DNA of 64,000 bases. Origin: Treponema sp. (GTDB lineage Bacteria; Spirochaetota; Spirochaetia; Treponematales; Treponemataceae). Position numbers and translations under genes: made by a program. The DNA is taken from NCBI GenBank assembly GCA_017645785.1, contig JAGCNW010000014.1, forward strand, positions 124,001-188,000, written 5' to 3'. A model generated the notes under the pieces. The model ran no database searches. It had not been told where the DNA came from and was given only the letters and a program-made list of their open reading frames with translations. Below are positions 46,930-56,690 of this stretch, one piece after another (the first letter of the stretch is position 1; each line of letters begins with the position of its first letter).

Positions 46930-49242
46930 GTTGGACTCCTTGTCTATTTTATGTTTGTTCATTCTAAAAAAGTTAAGCCTTAAGGCGTTTGTGACCACGC
47001 AGAAGCTTGAAAGGCTCATTGCGGCGGCTCCAAACATAGGGTTCAGCTGCCAGCCGAAAAGTTTTATGAACGCTCCGGCCGCGAGCGGGATTCCGATCAC
47101 ATTATAGAAGAAGGCCCAAAAAAGATTTTCGTGAATGTTCCTGAGAGTGGCGCGGCTCAAGCGGATTGCGGCCGGCACGTCGGAAAGGCGGCTCTTCATC
47201 AGAACGACATCCGCCGAGTCAATCGCGACGTCCGTTCCCGCTCCGATCGCGATTCCAATGTCGGCGCGGGTAAGGGCGGGGGCGTCGTTGATTCCGTCGC
47301 CTACCATCGCCACGCGGTTCTTGCGCTTTTCTTGCTTGTCCTGCGCGCCGCTTTCCTGAAGGCCGCGGATCGCGCTTCCCTTTCCGTCCGGCAAAACGCC
47401 AGCGATCACTTCGTCAACGCCAGCCTGCTTTCCGATCGCCTGGGCGGTCTTTTCATTGTCGCCTGTGAGCATTACGACGCGAAGGCCCATTTTTTGAAGC
47501 TGGCGCACAGCATCCGGGCTGTCTTCTTTTATTGTGTCCGCGACCGCGATAATTCCAAGAAGCCTTCCGTCAAAGGCAAAAAAGAGCGGCGTTTTTCCTG
47601 ATTCGGAAAGCTCGTTCGCTTTTTGGACGGCGGCGTCTGGAACGGAAGCCTTTGATTCTATAAATGAAAGTTTTCCGCCAAAAAGCTCTTTTCCGTTTAC
47701 TTTTGCTTTGAGTCCCTTTCCTGAAAGCGCTTCAAAATCAAGCGCTTCGTCGGCGGAAAGTGATTTTTCTTGGCACTTTTGAACAACGGCCTTTGCAAGC
47801 GGGTGTTCGCTCTTTTTTTCAAGGCTGTATGCAAAGCGCAAAAGATCTTCTTCGCCAGCTTCGACAGGAAGAATGTCTGTCACGCGCGGCTGGCCTTCCG
47901 TTATCGTTCCGGTTTTGTCGAGGGCGACGATGTCTATTTTTCCCGCTTCTTCAAGCGAAAGCGCGGTTTTAAAAAGTATTCCGTTTTTCGCTCCTTTTCC
48001 GTTTCCGACCATGATTGCGACAGGAGTCGCAAGCCCAAGAGCGCACGGGCAGCTGATTACAAGGACCGCCACCGCGCGGGCAAGCGCCGAGCCGACCTCC
48101 GCTCCAAAAAGCGACCAAACGATAAAGGTTGCCGCTGCAATCGAAATGACCGCCGGAACAAAAATGCCCGAAACCTTGTCCGCGATTTTCGCGATCGGCG
48201 CTTTTGTGGCCGCCGCGTCGCTCACCATCTGAATGATCTGGGAAAGCGTCGTGTCTTGGCCGACTCTTGTCGCCTGGCATTTTAAAAAGCCGGATTGGTT
48301 TACAGTCGCGGAAGTTACGGAATCTCCCTCGCTTTTGTCAACTGGTATGCTTTCGCCCGTAAGGGCGGACTCGTTTACCGCGCTTGTTCCTTCAAGCACG
48401 ATTCCGTCAACAGGAATGTTTTCGCCCGGACGCACGACAAAGACGTCGCCTTTTTTTACGCTTTCAATCGGAACGGTTTTTTCTTGGCCGTTTTCAAGAA
48501 TGACCGCAGTTTTTGGCGCAAGCTTCATAAGGCCTTTTAGCGCGTCCGTTGTCCTTCCTTTGGATTTTGCTTCGAGAGTTTTTCCGACCGTGATTAGAGT
48601 CAGAATCATCGCGGCGGTTTCAAAATAAAAGTCGTGCATGTAGCGTGTCACAGCCTCTTCGTCAGACGCGACCACCGCTCCTGTCATGGCAAAAAGCGCC
48701 CAAAGGCTGTAGACAAAGGCCGAAGCGGAGCCAAGCGCTACAAGGGTGTCCATGTTCGGCGCGCGGTGAAGAAGGGACTTAAAGCCGCTAACAAAGAATT
48801 TTTGATTTATGACCATCACGATCGCCGCAAAAATCATCTGGACAAGTCCCATCGCCACATGGTTTCCGTCAAAAAATGGAGGGAGCTTCCAGCCCCACAT
48901 CATGTGTCCCATCGACACATACATGAGCGGCAAGAGGAATGCAATCGAACAAACGAGGCGCTTGATTAAAAGCGGGCTTTCGGTGTCTTTTAGCGCGTCC
49001 TCGTTTTCCGAGCGGGAAGGTTTGGCTCCCAAAGATTTTTCCGAAGCCTTGGCGCTCGCTCCGTAGCCTGCGTTTATTACGGCTTGGATTATTTGAGAAT
49101 CGCTTGCAGTTCCTTCCACGCCCATTGAGTTTGTCAAAAGGCTTACCGAGCATGACTCTACTCCTTGAACTTTTGAGACAGCCTTTTCGATTCGGGCGGA
49201 ACAAGCCGCGCAGCTCATTCCTGTGATTGTATATTGCTTCAT
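46714..49242 (-). CDS. copA: copper-translocating P-type ATPase fused to a C-terminal HMA domain
   Basis: The 842-residue protein has an N-terminal HMA domain with CAAC (Cys11/Cys14). Eight membrane helices follow with the ion-path motif SCPCALG, plus phosphorylation site DKTGT, SEHPLA and GDGINDAP. These mark a P1B Cu(+) exporter. After the last helix and a short basic linker ([12 protein letters not shown]), residues 772-842 add a second HMA domain with CEHC that normally exists as a separate CopZ. The start follows AAAGGA. It is downstream of, and in the same direction as, the HMA-SafE-cupredoxin gene (78 bases apart), together a copper export module. Confidence 0.93.
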   Translation of the reverse strand: MKQYTITGMSCAACSARIEKAVSKVQGVESCSVSLLTNSMGVEGTASDSQIIQAVINAGYGASAKASEKSLGAKPSRSENEDALKDTESPLLIKRLVCSIAFLLPLMYVSMGHMMWGWKLPPFFDGNHVAMGLVQMIFAAIVMVINQKFFVSGFKSLLHRAPNMDTLVALGSASAFVYSLWALFAMTGAVVASDEEAVTRYMHDFYFETAAMILTLITVGKTLEAKSKGRTTDALKGLMKLAPKTAVILENGQEKTVPIESVKKGDVFVVRPGENIPVDGIVLEGTSAVNESALTGESIPVDKSEGDSVTSATVNQSGFLKCQATRVGQDTTLSQIIQMVSDAAATKAPIAKIADKVSGIFVPAVISIAAATFIVWSLFGAEVGSALARAVAVLVISCPCALGLATPVAIMVGNGKGAKNGILFKTALSLEEAGKIDIVALDKTGTITEGQPRVTDILPVEAGEEDLLRFAYSLEKKSEHPLAKAVVQKCQEKSLSADEALDFEALSGKGLKAKVNGKELFGGKLSFIESKASVPDAAVQKANELSESGKTPLFFAFDGRLLGIIAVADTIKEDSPDAVRQLQKMGLRVVMLTGDNEKTAQAIGKQAGVDEVIAGVLPDGKGSAIRGLQESGAQDKQEKRKNRVAMVGDGINDAPALTRADIGIAIGAGTDVAIDSADVVLMKSRLSDVPAAIRLSRATLRNIHENLFWAFFYNVIGIPLAAGAFIKLFGWQLNPMFGAAAMSLSSFCVVTNALRLNFFRMNKHKIDKESNMEKTISINGMMCEHCEMHVKKALEALDFVQSAAASHKAKNAVVTLKAGASLNQAAVKKAVEEAGYEFVAVN

Positions 49243-49320
49243 ATTTTTTCCTTTAATTGTTAGAGTTGTATAGCATTATAATTCTTTTTTGACAGCGGCT
49301 TTGGCGCAAAAATCAAAAAT

Positions 49321-50652
49321 CTATTCTTCGACTGTGATCGCGCCGGTCACCATTCCCATCCAGCAGGTGTACGTAAAGGTTCCGGCTTTTTCCGGCGTAA
49401 ATTCAATTACGTTCGTTCCGTAGCCCATCTGATAGTTAAAGCCAAAGTCCTTAAAAATCATTCTGTAGTTGCAGCCGTTGAGGGTTTCTTCTGTGGCTAC
49501 AATTTCCCAGTGAACAGGGATTCCTTTTTTCACTGTGATTTCGGGGTAGCGGAAAGGATTGAGGACGCTTTTTACAATCTGCTTTCCGTCCTTAATCACA
49601 ATGTTCAAAGAGGCTGGCTTTGCTTGGCTTTTAGACGAGTTCCATCCGCCAAGCGCGAATCCCTGCGACGCCATTGAAAGCCCCATCACAACTATAAGAA
49701 GCGCTCCGATTTTCATAACGACCTCCGTATATTTTTTTCCTAAAATTGAAACTATCGAGCCAAGCCCCAGCATAAGGGGAACTGTGCCCGCGCTAAAAAA
49801 CAGCATTGACAAAGCGCCGGAGACAGGACTTTGCGACGCAAGGGCAACCACCCACATCGCCTGAAGGGGTCCGCACGGCATAAATCCGTTTAAAAAACCG
49901 ACTATAAACGGAGTCCGCTTTTGAAGCTGGGCCGACGCGATTTTTTTTGAAATAAAAGAAGGAAGATGCGGGGTGATGTTTCTTAAAAACGGAAAAATTC
50001 CTAAAAGCGATATTCCCGTCAAAATCATTACAACGCCCGCAATCAGCTTAAGAAGCCCTTGCGCAAAAAGCGGAATTGAAAGCTCTTCGCCCTTTGCTCC
50101 GCCAAGAAAAAATCCCGCGGCTCCAAGCGCAAAGCCAATCAGCGTGTAAGACGCGACGCGGCCAAGGTTGTACAAAAGGGGCTTAAGAAAAGCTTTTTGG
50201 CGCGCGGGACCAAGGCTCTGCGAAAGATTGATTCCTCCGCACATCGCCGCGCAATGTACCGAAGTCAAAAGCCCCGTGACAAAAAGAAGCGCGTAAGTCA
50301 TTTTTGACGAGGCGATTGACGTTGGAACCAAAAGATTCATCGCTCCGCTTTTTTGAAGAATCAAAAAGAGCGCGGCAATGACCGCAAGATAAATAATTGA
50401 GGTTAAAATCTGCTTGGAGTTTGGCTTTTCATTAAAAACTTTGTAGCCAAGGCTTTGTATTTCAGAAACTATTCTTTCAAGCCGTATTGCGCTTTCGTCA
50501 AAGTCAACGGCCGCCGTTCCTTTTTTCCAGCTTGCTTTTACATGCCGCACTCCGTTCAATTTTGAAAGGCGACTTTCGATTTTGGACTGGCAGTTTACGC
50601 AGGTCATCCCGCCGATTTTTAACGTTGTCTGCCCTTGTTTTGAAGATTCCAT
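49321..50652 (-). CDS. copper-linked membrane protein: HMA domain, SafE/DsbD-like membrane domain, cupredoxin-like domain
   Basis: The 443-residue protein begins with an HMA domain (MTCVNC, residues 13-20). A membrane domain of six or more helices of the TauE/SafE or DsbD_2 type follows (LLTSVHCAAMCGGINLS, FLNGFMPCGPLQAM) with two conserved Cys-containing helices. The C-terminal 100 residues look like a cupredoxin: PEITVKKGIPVHWEI and TYTCWMGMVTG. Such proteins act in copper handling or cytochrome oxidase assembly; sulfite export is not implied. The start has AGGGA, and the promoter is overlapped by a palindrome. Upstream of copA. Confidence 0.85.
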   Translation of the reverse strand: MESSKQGQTTLKIGGMTCVNCQSKIESRLSKLNGVRHVKASWKKGTAAVDFDESAIRLERIVSEIQSLGYKVFNEKPNSKQILTSIIYLAVIAALFLILQKSGAMNLLVPTSIASSKMTYALLFVTGLLTSVHCAAMCGGINLSQSLGPARQKAFLKPLLYNLGRVASYTLIGFALGAAGFFLGGAKGEELSIPLFAQGLLKLIAGVVMILTGISLLGIFPFLRNITPHLPSFISKKIASAQLQKRTPFIVGFLNGFMPCGPLQAMWVVALASQSPVSGALSMLFFSAGTVPLMLGLGSIVSILGKKYTEVVMKIGALLIVVMGLSMASQGFALGGWNSSKSQAKPASLNIVIKDGKQIVKSVLNPFRYPEITVKKGIPVHWEIVATEETLNGCNYRMIFKDFGFNYQMGYGTNVIEFTPEKAGTFTYTCWMGMVTGAITVEE

Positions 50653-50672
50653 ATATTCCCTTGTAAATATAG

Positions 50673-50695
50673 TTGATAAAACATAATTGTATCAA
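50673..50695 (-). promoter_or_regulatory. putative operator of the copper operon
   Basis: TTGATA and TATCAA are separated by 11 bases, directly after the -10 box of the copper operon promoter. A repressor bound there would block transcription. It does not match the CopY or CsoR sites that I know. Confidence 0.4.
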
Positions 50696-50697
50696 AT

Positions 50698-50726
50698 ATT
50701 TTACCATATATTAAATAATTGGGCAA
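50698..50726 (-). promoter_or_regulatory. sigma-70 promoter of the copper operon
   Basis: TTGCCC, 17 bases, TAAAAT on the minus strand, about 45 bases before the HMA-SafE-cupredoxin ATG. Confidence 0.6.
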
Positions 50727-50754
50727 TGGATTGGTTACAATAATAAAGAAATAT

Positions 50755-51414
50755 TTACAGCATCCGCTCCAAAGGCTTGCCGACAAGAGAAATTGCCGGC
50801 CCAAGCAAGAGGGACATGGCGATTGAGCCGATGATGGAACCGCGGATTCCGCCGCAAAGGATGCCTGCGATGACGCCGGCCAAGACAGCCGACAAGTCAA
50901 AAATTATTCTTACGACAAAAAAGGGAATCTTTGGAATCCAGCCGCTAATGATGACCGGCGTCGCGTCGTAGGGGGCCACGCCCATGCGCGCGTTCATGTA
51001 AATCGCGGCTACGGCCACAAAGAGCAAAAGGCAGACGGAAAATATCGCAAGGCGCGTCGCGAACGTTCCCTCTTGGATAAATTGGGCAAAGCCGATGTTG
51101 CGCCAAAGCCAGCGGCAAAAGTCTACGACGTAGCCGATCAAGAACATGTTGGCCAAGGTGCCAAAGCCAATCATTTGCGCGCCAAAGGCGAAGGTAAAAA
51201 CGAGCATGATTCCATAGACAAGGACTTGCGTGTTCCCCAAGCCCCAGCCCAACGCGGCGGCGATGTTCAAGTTCATGAAGCTTGCCGGATCTGTTCCCCA
51301 ACCGATTTCAACCAAGACAGAAACAAAGACGCCCATCAAAATTACGGCGGGCAGCATGAAGGCCAGCCGCTTTGCGAAGTTTGGAACGATGAATTGATTG
51401 AAGGAAAATTTCAT
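50755..51414 (-). CDS. YczE/YitT family membrane protein
   Basis: The 219-residue protein has five or so membrane helices and the YczE/YyaS/YitT pattern (GLGNTQVLVYG, GFGTLANMFLIGYVVDF, GVAPYDATPVII). The family is often near regulators or transport genes, with no agreed function. The start at 51414 (MKFSFNQFIVPNF) is preferred to the ATG 12 codons earlier because a TTGAAA, 17 bases, TAAAAT promoter ends 7 bases before it and in fact overlaps the upstream ATG region. No Shine-Dalgarno sequence is seen, so the message is predicted leaderless. Divergent from the GH94 gene. Confidence 0.8.
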   Translation of the reverse strand: MKFSFNQFIVPNFAKRLAFMLPAVILMGVFVSVLVEIGWGTDPASFMNLNIAAALGWGLGNTQVLVYGIMLVFTFAFGAQMIGFGTLANMFLIGYVVDFCRWLWRNIGFAQFIQEGTFATRLAIFSVCLLLFVAVAAIYMNARMGVAPYDATPVIISGWIPKIPFFVVRIIFDLSAVLAGVIAGILCGGIRGSIIGSIAMSLLLGPAISLVGKPLERML

Positions 51415-51421
51415 GCTTTGC

Positions 51422-51450
51422 ATTTTAATGGGCTTGAGCCATTTTTTCAA
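51422..51450 (-). promoter_or_regulatory. promoter of the YczE gene, 7 bases before the ATG
   Basis: TTGAAA, 17 bases, TAAAAT, 7 bases, ATG at 51414 on the minus strand. Confidence 0.65.
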
Positions 51451-51453
51451 CTA

Positions 51454-51482
51454 GTGACTAAAAGGGGAATGTTTAGTATAAT
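51454..51482 (+). promoter_or_regulatory. promoter of the GH94 phosphorylase gene
   Basis: GTGACT, 17 bases, TATAAT, followed after about 10 bases by AAAGGAG and the GTG start. It is back to back with the YczE promoter. Confidence 0.6.
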
Positions 51483-51502
51483 TTTCAGCAAAGGAGCAAA
51501 AA

Positions 51503-53908
51503 GTGAAATACGGTTATTTTGATGATGAAAAAAGAGAGTATGTGATTACAAATCCCGCGACTCCGCGCCCTTGGGTAAACTATTTGGGCTCGCCGCTTTA
51601 CGGCGCTCTTATTTCGAACAACGCGGGCGGTTACAGTTTTGCAAAGTCGGGCGCCAACGGAAGAATTTTGCGCTATGTGTTCAACAATTTTGACCAGCCA
51701 GGAAGGTATATTTACATCAGGGACAACGACACAAAAGATTACTGGTCCGCGTCGTGGCAGCCTGTCGGAAAGGACCTGGGCGAATACAAGAGCGAATGCC
51801 GCCACGGAACGGCCTACACAAAAATCTTGGCGGACTATTCGGGAATCCATTCGCAAGCGCTTTACTATGTTCCGCTTGACTGCGAGCATGAAGTTTGGAA
51901 TGTAAAGCTTACAAATAAATCTGGAAAAAAGAGAAGCCTCACAGTGACTGGCTTTGCCGAGTTCACCAACAACAGCAATTATGAAATGGACCAGGTGAAC
52001 CTCCAGTATTCGCTTTACATCGGACGCACAAAATTTGTCGACAATAGAATCGTTCACACCGTTCACGGAAACCTTGAAGGCCTTCCAGAAGAGGTTGACC
52101 ACAAGACCGCGACCGAAAGAGCCTTCGCGCTTGTCGGCTCAAAAGTCTCTTCTTGGTGCGGCGACAAAGAGGAATTTCTTGGCCTTTACCACAGCTACAA
52201 GGACCCCGTCGGCGTTTCGTCTGGCGACCTGGGGAACGTCACAAGCTACAACGAAAACTCTTGCGGCGCCTTGTCAACAGTCATCGAGCTTGCCGACGGA
52301 GAGACAAAGGAAATCGCCTTTATCCTTACGATGCAGCTGAACGCCGCCGTTGAAAAAATTCTTTCTGGCTACGCCGATTTGTCTAAGACTTGCGCAAAAG
52401 AATACGACGCGCTTGTCAAGCAATGGCACATCCGCTTTGAGCATTTCCAAGTCAAAACTCCCAACGAGCACTTCAACACGATGATCAACACATGGAACGC
52501 TTACAACTGTTTCATGACTTTCACTTGGTCGCGCGCGGCCTCTTACATTTACTGCGGCTTGAGGAACGGATACGGATACCGCGACACAGTTCAGGACATT
52601 CAGGGCATCATTCACCTTGAGCCTGAGATGGCCGCCGAAAAAATTCGCTTCATGCTTTCGGCGCAGGTTGACAACGGCGGAGGACTTCCGCTCGTCAAGT
52701 TCACCCACAACGCGGGCCACGAGGACACTCCCGACGACGCTTCTTACGTTCGCGAGACTGGCCACCCGGCCTACAGGGCCGACGACGCGCTCTGGCTTTT
52801 CCCGACTGTCTACAAGTACATCGCGGAATCTGGAAACGCCGCCTTCCTTGACGAAGTGATTCCCTTTGCAAATAAAGATGAAGGAACGGTTTACGAGCAC
52901 TTGAAGCGGGCCGTCGATTTTTCCATGAAGCATCTTGGCCCCCACGGAATTCCCGCCGGCCTCTACGCCGACTGGAACGACTGCTTGCGTCTTGGCGCCA
53001 ACGGCGAGTCTTCTTTTGTCGCGCTCCAGTATTACTACGCGATGACGATTTTGCGCGAGTTCGCCCAAAACAAAAAGGACTCGGAGTATGTCGCCTTCTT
53101 GGACAAGGCCCAAAAGGAGCTTGGAGAAAAAATCCAAAAGCTTTGCTGGAACGAGGACCGCTTTATCCGCGGATTCACCGAGCGCGGAGAAGTAATCGGA
53201 AGCCGAAACGATCCCGAAGCCAACATGTGGCTTAACCCGCAAAGCTGGGCCGTTATTTCAGGCCTCGCTTCCGTCGAGCAGGCTGACGCCGCGCTTGAAA
53301 ACGTGAACAAAAAACTTAACACGGACTTTGGCCTTGTCCTCATGGACCCGCCCTACCAAAAGCATGCCTTTGAAGGAGCGCTCGCCGTAATCTACAATCA
53401 GGGAGCCAAGGAAAACGCCGGAATCTTCTCCCAGTCCCAGGGCTGGATTATTCTTGCCGAGGCGCTTCGCGGCCACGGAGACAGGGCGTTCCAGTATTTT
53501 ATGGAGAACGCTCCTTCCGCCCAAAACGACAAGGCCGAAATCAGAAAGCTTGAGCCTTACTGCTACGGCCAGTTTACCGAAGGAAAGGCAAGCCCCCATT
53601 TTGGACGCTCGCACGTTCACTGGCTTACAGGAACCGCGTCAACCGTTATGGTCGGCTGCGTTGAAGGAATCCTTGGCATGAGGCCGAATCTTGACGGCCT
53701 TAAGCTTTCTCCTTCGATTCCCGCTTCGTGGGACGGCTTTACCGCGCAAAAAGATTTTAGGGGCCGCAAGCTTAGCATCACAGTCAAGAATCCTGACCAC
53801 GTTCAGTCTGGCTGCAAGGAACTTACTGTGAACGGCAAAAAGATGGAAGGAAATTTGATTCCCGCCTCAGAACTTACGGCCAAGACAGAAATCGTTCTTG
53901 TGATGTAG
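51503..53908 (+). CDS. GH94 glycoside phosphorylase (cellobiose/chitobiose phosphorylase-like)
   Basis: The 801-residue protein starts MKYGYFDDEKREYVIT as GH94 enzymes do. An N-terminal beta-sandwich, a linker helix and an (alpha/alpha)6 barrel follow, with SRAASYIYCGLRNGYGYRDTVQD (here shortened by family) and the catalytic Asp in ADWNDCL. It should cleave a beta-linked disaccharide with phosphate to give a sugar 1-phosphate. Motifs lie between cellobiose and N,N'-diacetylchitobiose phosphorylases, so the substrate is open. GTG start with AAAGGAG 5 bases upstream. No transporter is adjacent. No signal peptide, so it is cytoplasmic. Confidence 0.9.
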   Translation: MKYGYFDDEKREYVITNPATPRPWVNYLGSPLYGALISNNAGGYSFAKSGANGRILRYVFNNFDQPGRYIYIRDNDTKDYWSASWQPVGKDLGEYKSECRHGTAYTKILADYSGIHSQALYYVPLDCEHEVWNVKLTNKSGKKRSLTVTGFAEFTNNSNYEMDQVNLQYSLYIGRTKFVDNRIVHTVHGNLEGLPEEVDHKTATERAFALVGSKVSSWCGDKEEFLGLYHSYKDPVGVSSGDLGNVTSYNENSCGALSTVIELADGETKEIAFILTMQLNAAVEKILSGYADLSKTCAKEYDALVKQWHIRFEHFQVKTPNEHFNTMINTWNAYNCFMTFTWSRAASYIYCGLRNGYGYRDTVQDIQGIIHLEPEMAAEKIRFMLSAQVDNGGGLPLVKFTHNAGHEDTPDDASYVRETGHPAYRADDALWLFPTVYKYIAESGNAAFLDEVIPFANKDEGTVYEHLKRAVDFSMKHLGPHGIPAGLYADWNDCLRLGANGESSFVALQYYYAMTILREFAQNKKDSEYVAFLDKAQKELGEKIQKLCWNEDRFIRGFTERGEVIGSRNDPEANMWLNPQSWAVISGLASVEQADAALENVNKKLNTDFGLVLMDPPYQKHAFEGALAVIYNQGAKENAGIFSQSQGWIILAEALRGHGDRAFQYFMENAPSAQNDKAEIRKLEPYCYGQFTEGKASPHFGRSHVHWLTGTASTVMVGCVEGILGMRPNLDGLKLSPSIPASWDGFTAQKDFRGRKLSITVKNPDHVQSGCKELTVNGKKMEGNLIPASELTAKTEIVLVM

Positions 53909-54302
53909 CCGAATCCGGGCAACCGCATAATGAATTCAATAACAAAAAATGCTCCCAGTTGCGGCTGCGTCCGAGCGGCGCCGCTAGCTAGCGTCGCTTC
54001 ACGCGCATTGCGTTTGAAACTATTATACGCTGCCGCTATCGCGTCAGCCGCAATGCGAGTGCCGCCGCCGGCCGCCCCGCGCCTTCGCGCATTTTTTTAT
54101 TGCTTACTCTGCGGTTGACCGGGCAAACGGAGGTGAAAAAGTACAAAACGCGTAGGGAGAAGTCGGACGGCCGCTCGCTTTGCGCGTTGAGCTTGCTGTT
54201 ATGCCCAAAAAGGCGCAACCGCGAGTAAGGCCGTTCGATTCTCCTGAGAGCGTTTTGATTTTTTTTATAATTCGTTTGCCCTATCTAAATGATAAAACTG
54301 TC
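53909..54302. other. GC-rich non-coding gap between the GH94 gene and gatC
   Basis: No gene is seen in about 390 bases. The stretch at 53950-54110 is richer in G and C than its surroundings and holds inverted repeats, notably CGCATTGCG and CGCAATGCG about 40 bases apart and GCTAGCTAGC. No tmRNA, SRP, RNase P or 6S signature is recognised. It could hold an RNA gene or decayed sequence. Confidence 0.4.
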
Positions 54303-54331
54303 TTGAAAGAGGCGCGAAAATTCGCTACAAT
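54303..54331 (+). promoter_or_regulatory. promoter of gatC-gatA, 8 bases before the ATG
   Basis: TTGAAA, 17 bases, TACAAT, 8 bases, ATG at 54340. No Shine-Dalgarno sequence is present. Confidence 0.7.
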
Positions 54332-54339
54332 GTTCTTCT

Positions 54340-54648
54340 ATGGAAAACAAAAAAACAGTTGACGGCGACACGCTTGAAAAGTTGCTTTATCTTTCGCGCC
54401 TTTCGCCGGAGAGTACCGACTTAGCCACGCTCAAAAAGCAAGTGGACGACATCGTTGGCTACTTTGAGATTCTTTCAAAATATGACGACAGCGAAAATCC
54501 CTACGACGCGTATCCTTCGACGCAAGCCGAAAAATTGCGCGAAGACAGCGTGGTCGCCGGCCTTGACATTCCCGACGTAAAAAAAGTCACCGAAAACTTT
54601 ATGGACGGCTACTTCCAGGTACCAAAAGTCCTTGGCGAGGGAGCGTAA
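54340..54648 (+). CDS. gatC: Asp/Glu-tRNA amidotransferase subunit C
   Basis: GatC is the small clamp subunit of the GatCAB complex, which turns Glu-tRNA(Gln) and Asp-tRNA(Asn) into the correct amide forms. The 102-residue protein has the usual DTLEKLLYLSRL opening, a VDDIVGYFEIL helix and a C-terminal GYFQVPKVL. The ATG lies 8 bases after a TACAAT box and lacks a Shine-Dalgarno sequence. gatA starts 1 base after its stop. gatB is not in this window, so the operon is split, unlike the common gatCAB order. Confidence 0.93.
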   Translation: MENKKTVDGDTLEKLLYLSRLSPESTDLATLKKQVDDIVGYFEILSKYDDSENPYDAYPSTQAEKLREDSVVAGLDIPDVKKVTENFMDGYFQVPKVLGEGA

Positions 54649-54649
54649 T

Positions 54650-56221
54650 ATGACTAGCATAAATCAGGCGCGGGAAGCGCTAAAAAACGGAAGCGTCAGT
54701 TCTGAGGCTCTGGTCCAAAAATCGGCGGAGGCTTTTGAGGCGGACAAAAATTCCGCCTTGCCCCTAAACGCCTTTTTGGAAATTTACGACGACGCTGTGG
54801 AGCTTGCAAAGGAGGCCGACAAGGAAATCGCGGCCGCCCGCGGCGACGGAACGCTTGACGCTCTCTTTGAGAAAAAGCCCCTCTTGGGAATTCCTTTCGC
54901 AGTCAAGGACAACATCTCTGTCAAAGGAAAGCGCCTCACTTGCGCTTCAAAAATTTTGAACGGCTACGTCGCTCCCTACGACGCGACTGTCACCGCACGT
55001 CTTAAGGCAGCCGGCGCGATTCCGCTTGGCCGCTGCAACCAGGACGAATTCGCGATGGGCTCGTCAACCGAATATTCTTCCTACGGCCCCACGCGCAATC
55101 CAATAAACCGCCAGTATGTTTCGGGCGGATCTTCGGGAGGCTCGACAGCTGCAGTCGCCGCAAACCAAGCGCTCTTTGGCTTGGGAACGGAAACGGGCGG
55201 CTCGGTGCGCCTTCCCGCTTCCTACTGCGGAGTCTACGGCCTTAAGCCGACCTACGGCGTTCTTAGCCGCTGGGGAGTCGTGGCCTACGGAAGCTCGCTT
55301 GACCAAGTTGGAATCATCGCCCACACGCCAAGCGACATCGCCCAAACATTGAGCGTCTTGGCCGGAGTGGATTTTTACGACGACACTTCCGCCGACCTTC
55401 CGCAAAAAGACGAGCTGAAGAATTTGGCTCCGTTCACCGCGGAAGAATTTTCAAAACTAAAGATCGCGATTCCAAAACAGTTTTTGGAAAGCAAGGGACT
55501 TTTGCCCGACGTTGGCGTTGTCTTTGAGCAGACAAGAAAATGGTTTGAGGAAAAAAGCGCCAAGATTGAAGTGGTTGACCTTCCGATTTTGGACGCGTCA
55601 ATCGCAAGCTATTACGTCATCGCTTTGTCGGAAGCGGCGTCCAACCTTAGCCGCTTTGACGGAATTCGTTACGGCGCGCGCGTCGACCAAGGAAACGGCT
55701 ACGACGAGCTTTACGTTGACACCCGCAGCGCGGGCTTTGGCCCCGAAGTAAAGCGCCGCATTGTTATCGGAAATTATGTTTTGTCGGAACAGTTTTCCGG
55801 AGACACTTACAAAAAGGGAATGACCGTGCGCGCCAGGATCCAGCGCGAGATGGCGGAACTCTTCAAAAGCTACGATTTGGTTCTTTGCCCAACCTGTCCG
55901 ACGCCCGCCTTTAAGCTGGGCCAAAAAGTCGACGACCCGCTTGAGATGTACCTAAGCGACTTGTTCACGACATTCGTAAACTTGGCGCGCATTCCGTCGC
56001 TAAGCGTTCCCGCCGGCCACACAGCGGGAACGGGCGTCGAAGCCGGAATCACCAAAGGCTTTGACGGAGAATTCGCGGCGGCCGCCAAGCGCGGTGACAG
56101 CGACTCAATGCCTGTTGGCATCCAGTTTGCCGGCCCCATGTTCAGCGAAGCCAAGATTTTGCGCGTCGCCGCCGCATGGGAAGCCGAGCATCCGGGATGC
56201 GGCTGCCCAATTGGGGACTAG
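54650..56221 (+). CDS. gatA: Asp/Glu-tRNA amidotransferase subunit A
   Basis: GatA frees ammonia from glutamine or asparagine for the GatB reaction. The 523-residue amidase has the Ser-cisSer-Lys triad: Lys86 in FAVKDNIS, Ser161 in SGGSSGG and Ser185 in ETGGSVR. The start at 54650 ([11 protein letters not shown]) follows GAGGGAG and leaves one base after the gatC stop; the frame opens six codons earlier within gatC. Its 3' end overlaps the convergent ribH by 4 bases. The length is slightly longer than the usual 485. Confidence 0.95.
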   Translation: MTSINQAREALKNGSVSSEALVQKSAEAFEADKNSALPLNAFLEIYDDAVELAKEADKEIAAARGDGTLDALFEKKPLLGIPFAVKDNISVKGKRLTCASKILNGYVAPYDATVTARLKAAGAIPLGRCNQDEFAMGSSTEYSSYGPTRNPINRQYVSGGSSGGSTAAVAANQALFGLGTETGGSVRLPASYCGVYGLKPTYGVLSRWGVVAYGSSLDQVGIIAHTPSDIAQTLSVLAGVDFYDDTSADLPQKDELKNLAPFTAEEFSKLKIAIPKQFLESKGLLPDVGVVFEQTRKWFEEKSAKIEVVDLPILDASIASYYVIALSEAASNLSRFDGIRYGARVDQGNGYDELYVDTRSAGFGPEVKRRIVIGNYVLSEQFSGDTYKKGMTVRARIQREMAELFKSYDLVLCPTCPTPAFKLGQKVDDPLEMYLSDLFTTFVNLARIPSLSVPAGHTAGTGVEAGITKGFDGEFAAAAKRGDSDSMPVGIQFAGPMFSEAKILRVAAAWEAEHPGCGCPIGD

Positions 56222-56682
56222 ATCTGTTCCATCACATTAACCATCTCAATCGCGCTGAGGGCGCAGTCGTAGCCCTTGTTGCCGCTCTTGGCGCCGGCGC
56301 GGTCGATGGCTTGCTCCAAGTTGTCGGTGGTCAAAATGCCGAACAAGACTGGAACGCCTGTGTTGAAGCTGGCTTGCGCGATGCCCTTGCTGACTTCGGC
56401 GCAAACGTAATCGTAGTGGCTTGTGCTTCCGCGAATCACCGCTCCGACGCAAATGACCGCGTCGTACTTTTTGCTGGCCGCCATTTTTTGCGCGACGACG
56501 GGAATCTCAAAGGCGCCCGGAACCCAAGCGGCGCTGATGTTGTCTTGCTCGACTCCGTGGCGGACAAGGCCGTCAACCGCTCCGTCCAAAAGCTTTTGCA
56601 CGATGAACGCGTTGAAGCGCGACGCCACGATTCCAACTTTCATGCCGCTTTTCGCGACTACCTTTCCTTCAATCAATTTCAT
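56218..56682 (-). CDS. ribH: 6,7-dimethyl-8-ribityllumazine synthase
   Basis: RibH condenses the pyrimidine and butanone-phosphate substrates to lumazine, the penultimate riboflavin step. The 154-residue protein has [44 protein letters not shown] (His at the catalytic place) and [14 protein letters not shown]. It builds large assemblies in this family. An AGGAGG site precedes the start, 8 bases after ribBA. It is the last gene of ribD-ribE-ribBA-ribH under the FMN riboswitch. It ends against gatA, and no terminator is seen. Confidence 0.96.
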   Translation of the reverse strand: MKLIEGKVVAKSGMKVGIVASRFNAFIVQKLLDGAVDGLVRHGVEQDNISAAWVPGAFEIPVVAQKMAASKKYDAVICVGAVIRGSTSHYDYVCAEVSKGIAQASFNTGVPVLFGILTTDNLEQAIDRAGAKSGNKGYDCALSAIEMVNVMEQI

Positions 56683-56690
56683 ATAGCCTC

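Noticed and set aside
49321..50652. Sulfite exporter function
   Set aside because: The HMA and cupredoxin-like domains and the link with CopA point to copper; the SafE label covers only a fold.
52274..53242. 322-residue minus-strand frame inside the GH94 gene
   Set aside because: Long shadow of a GC-biased gene; no start signal and Val/Arg-rich nonsense composition.
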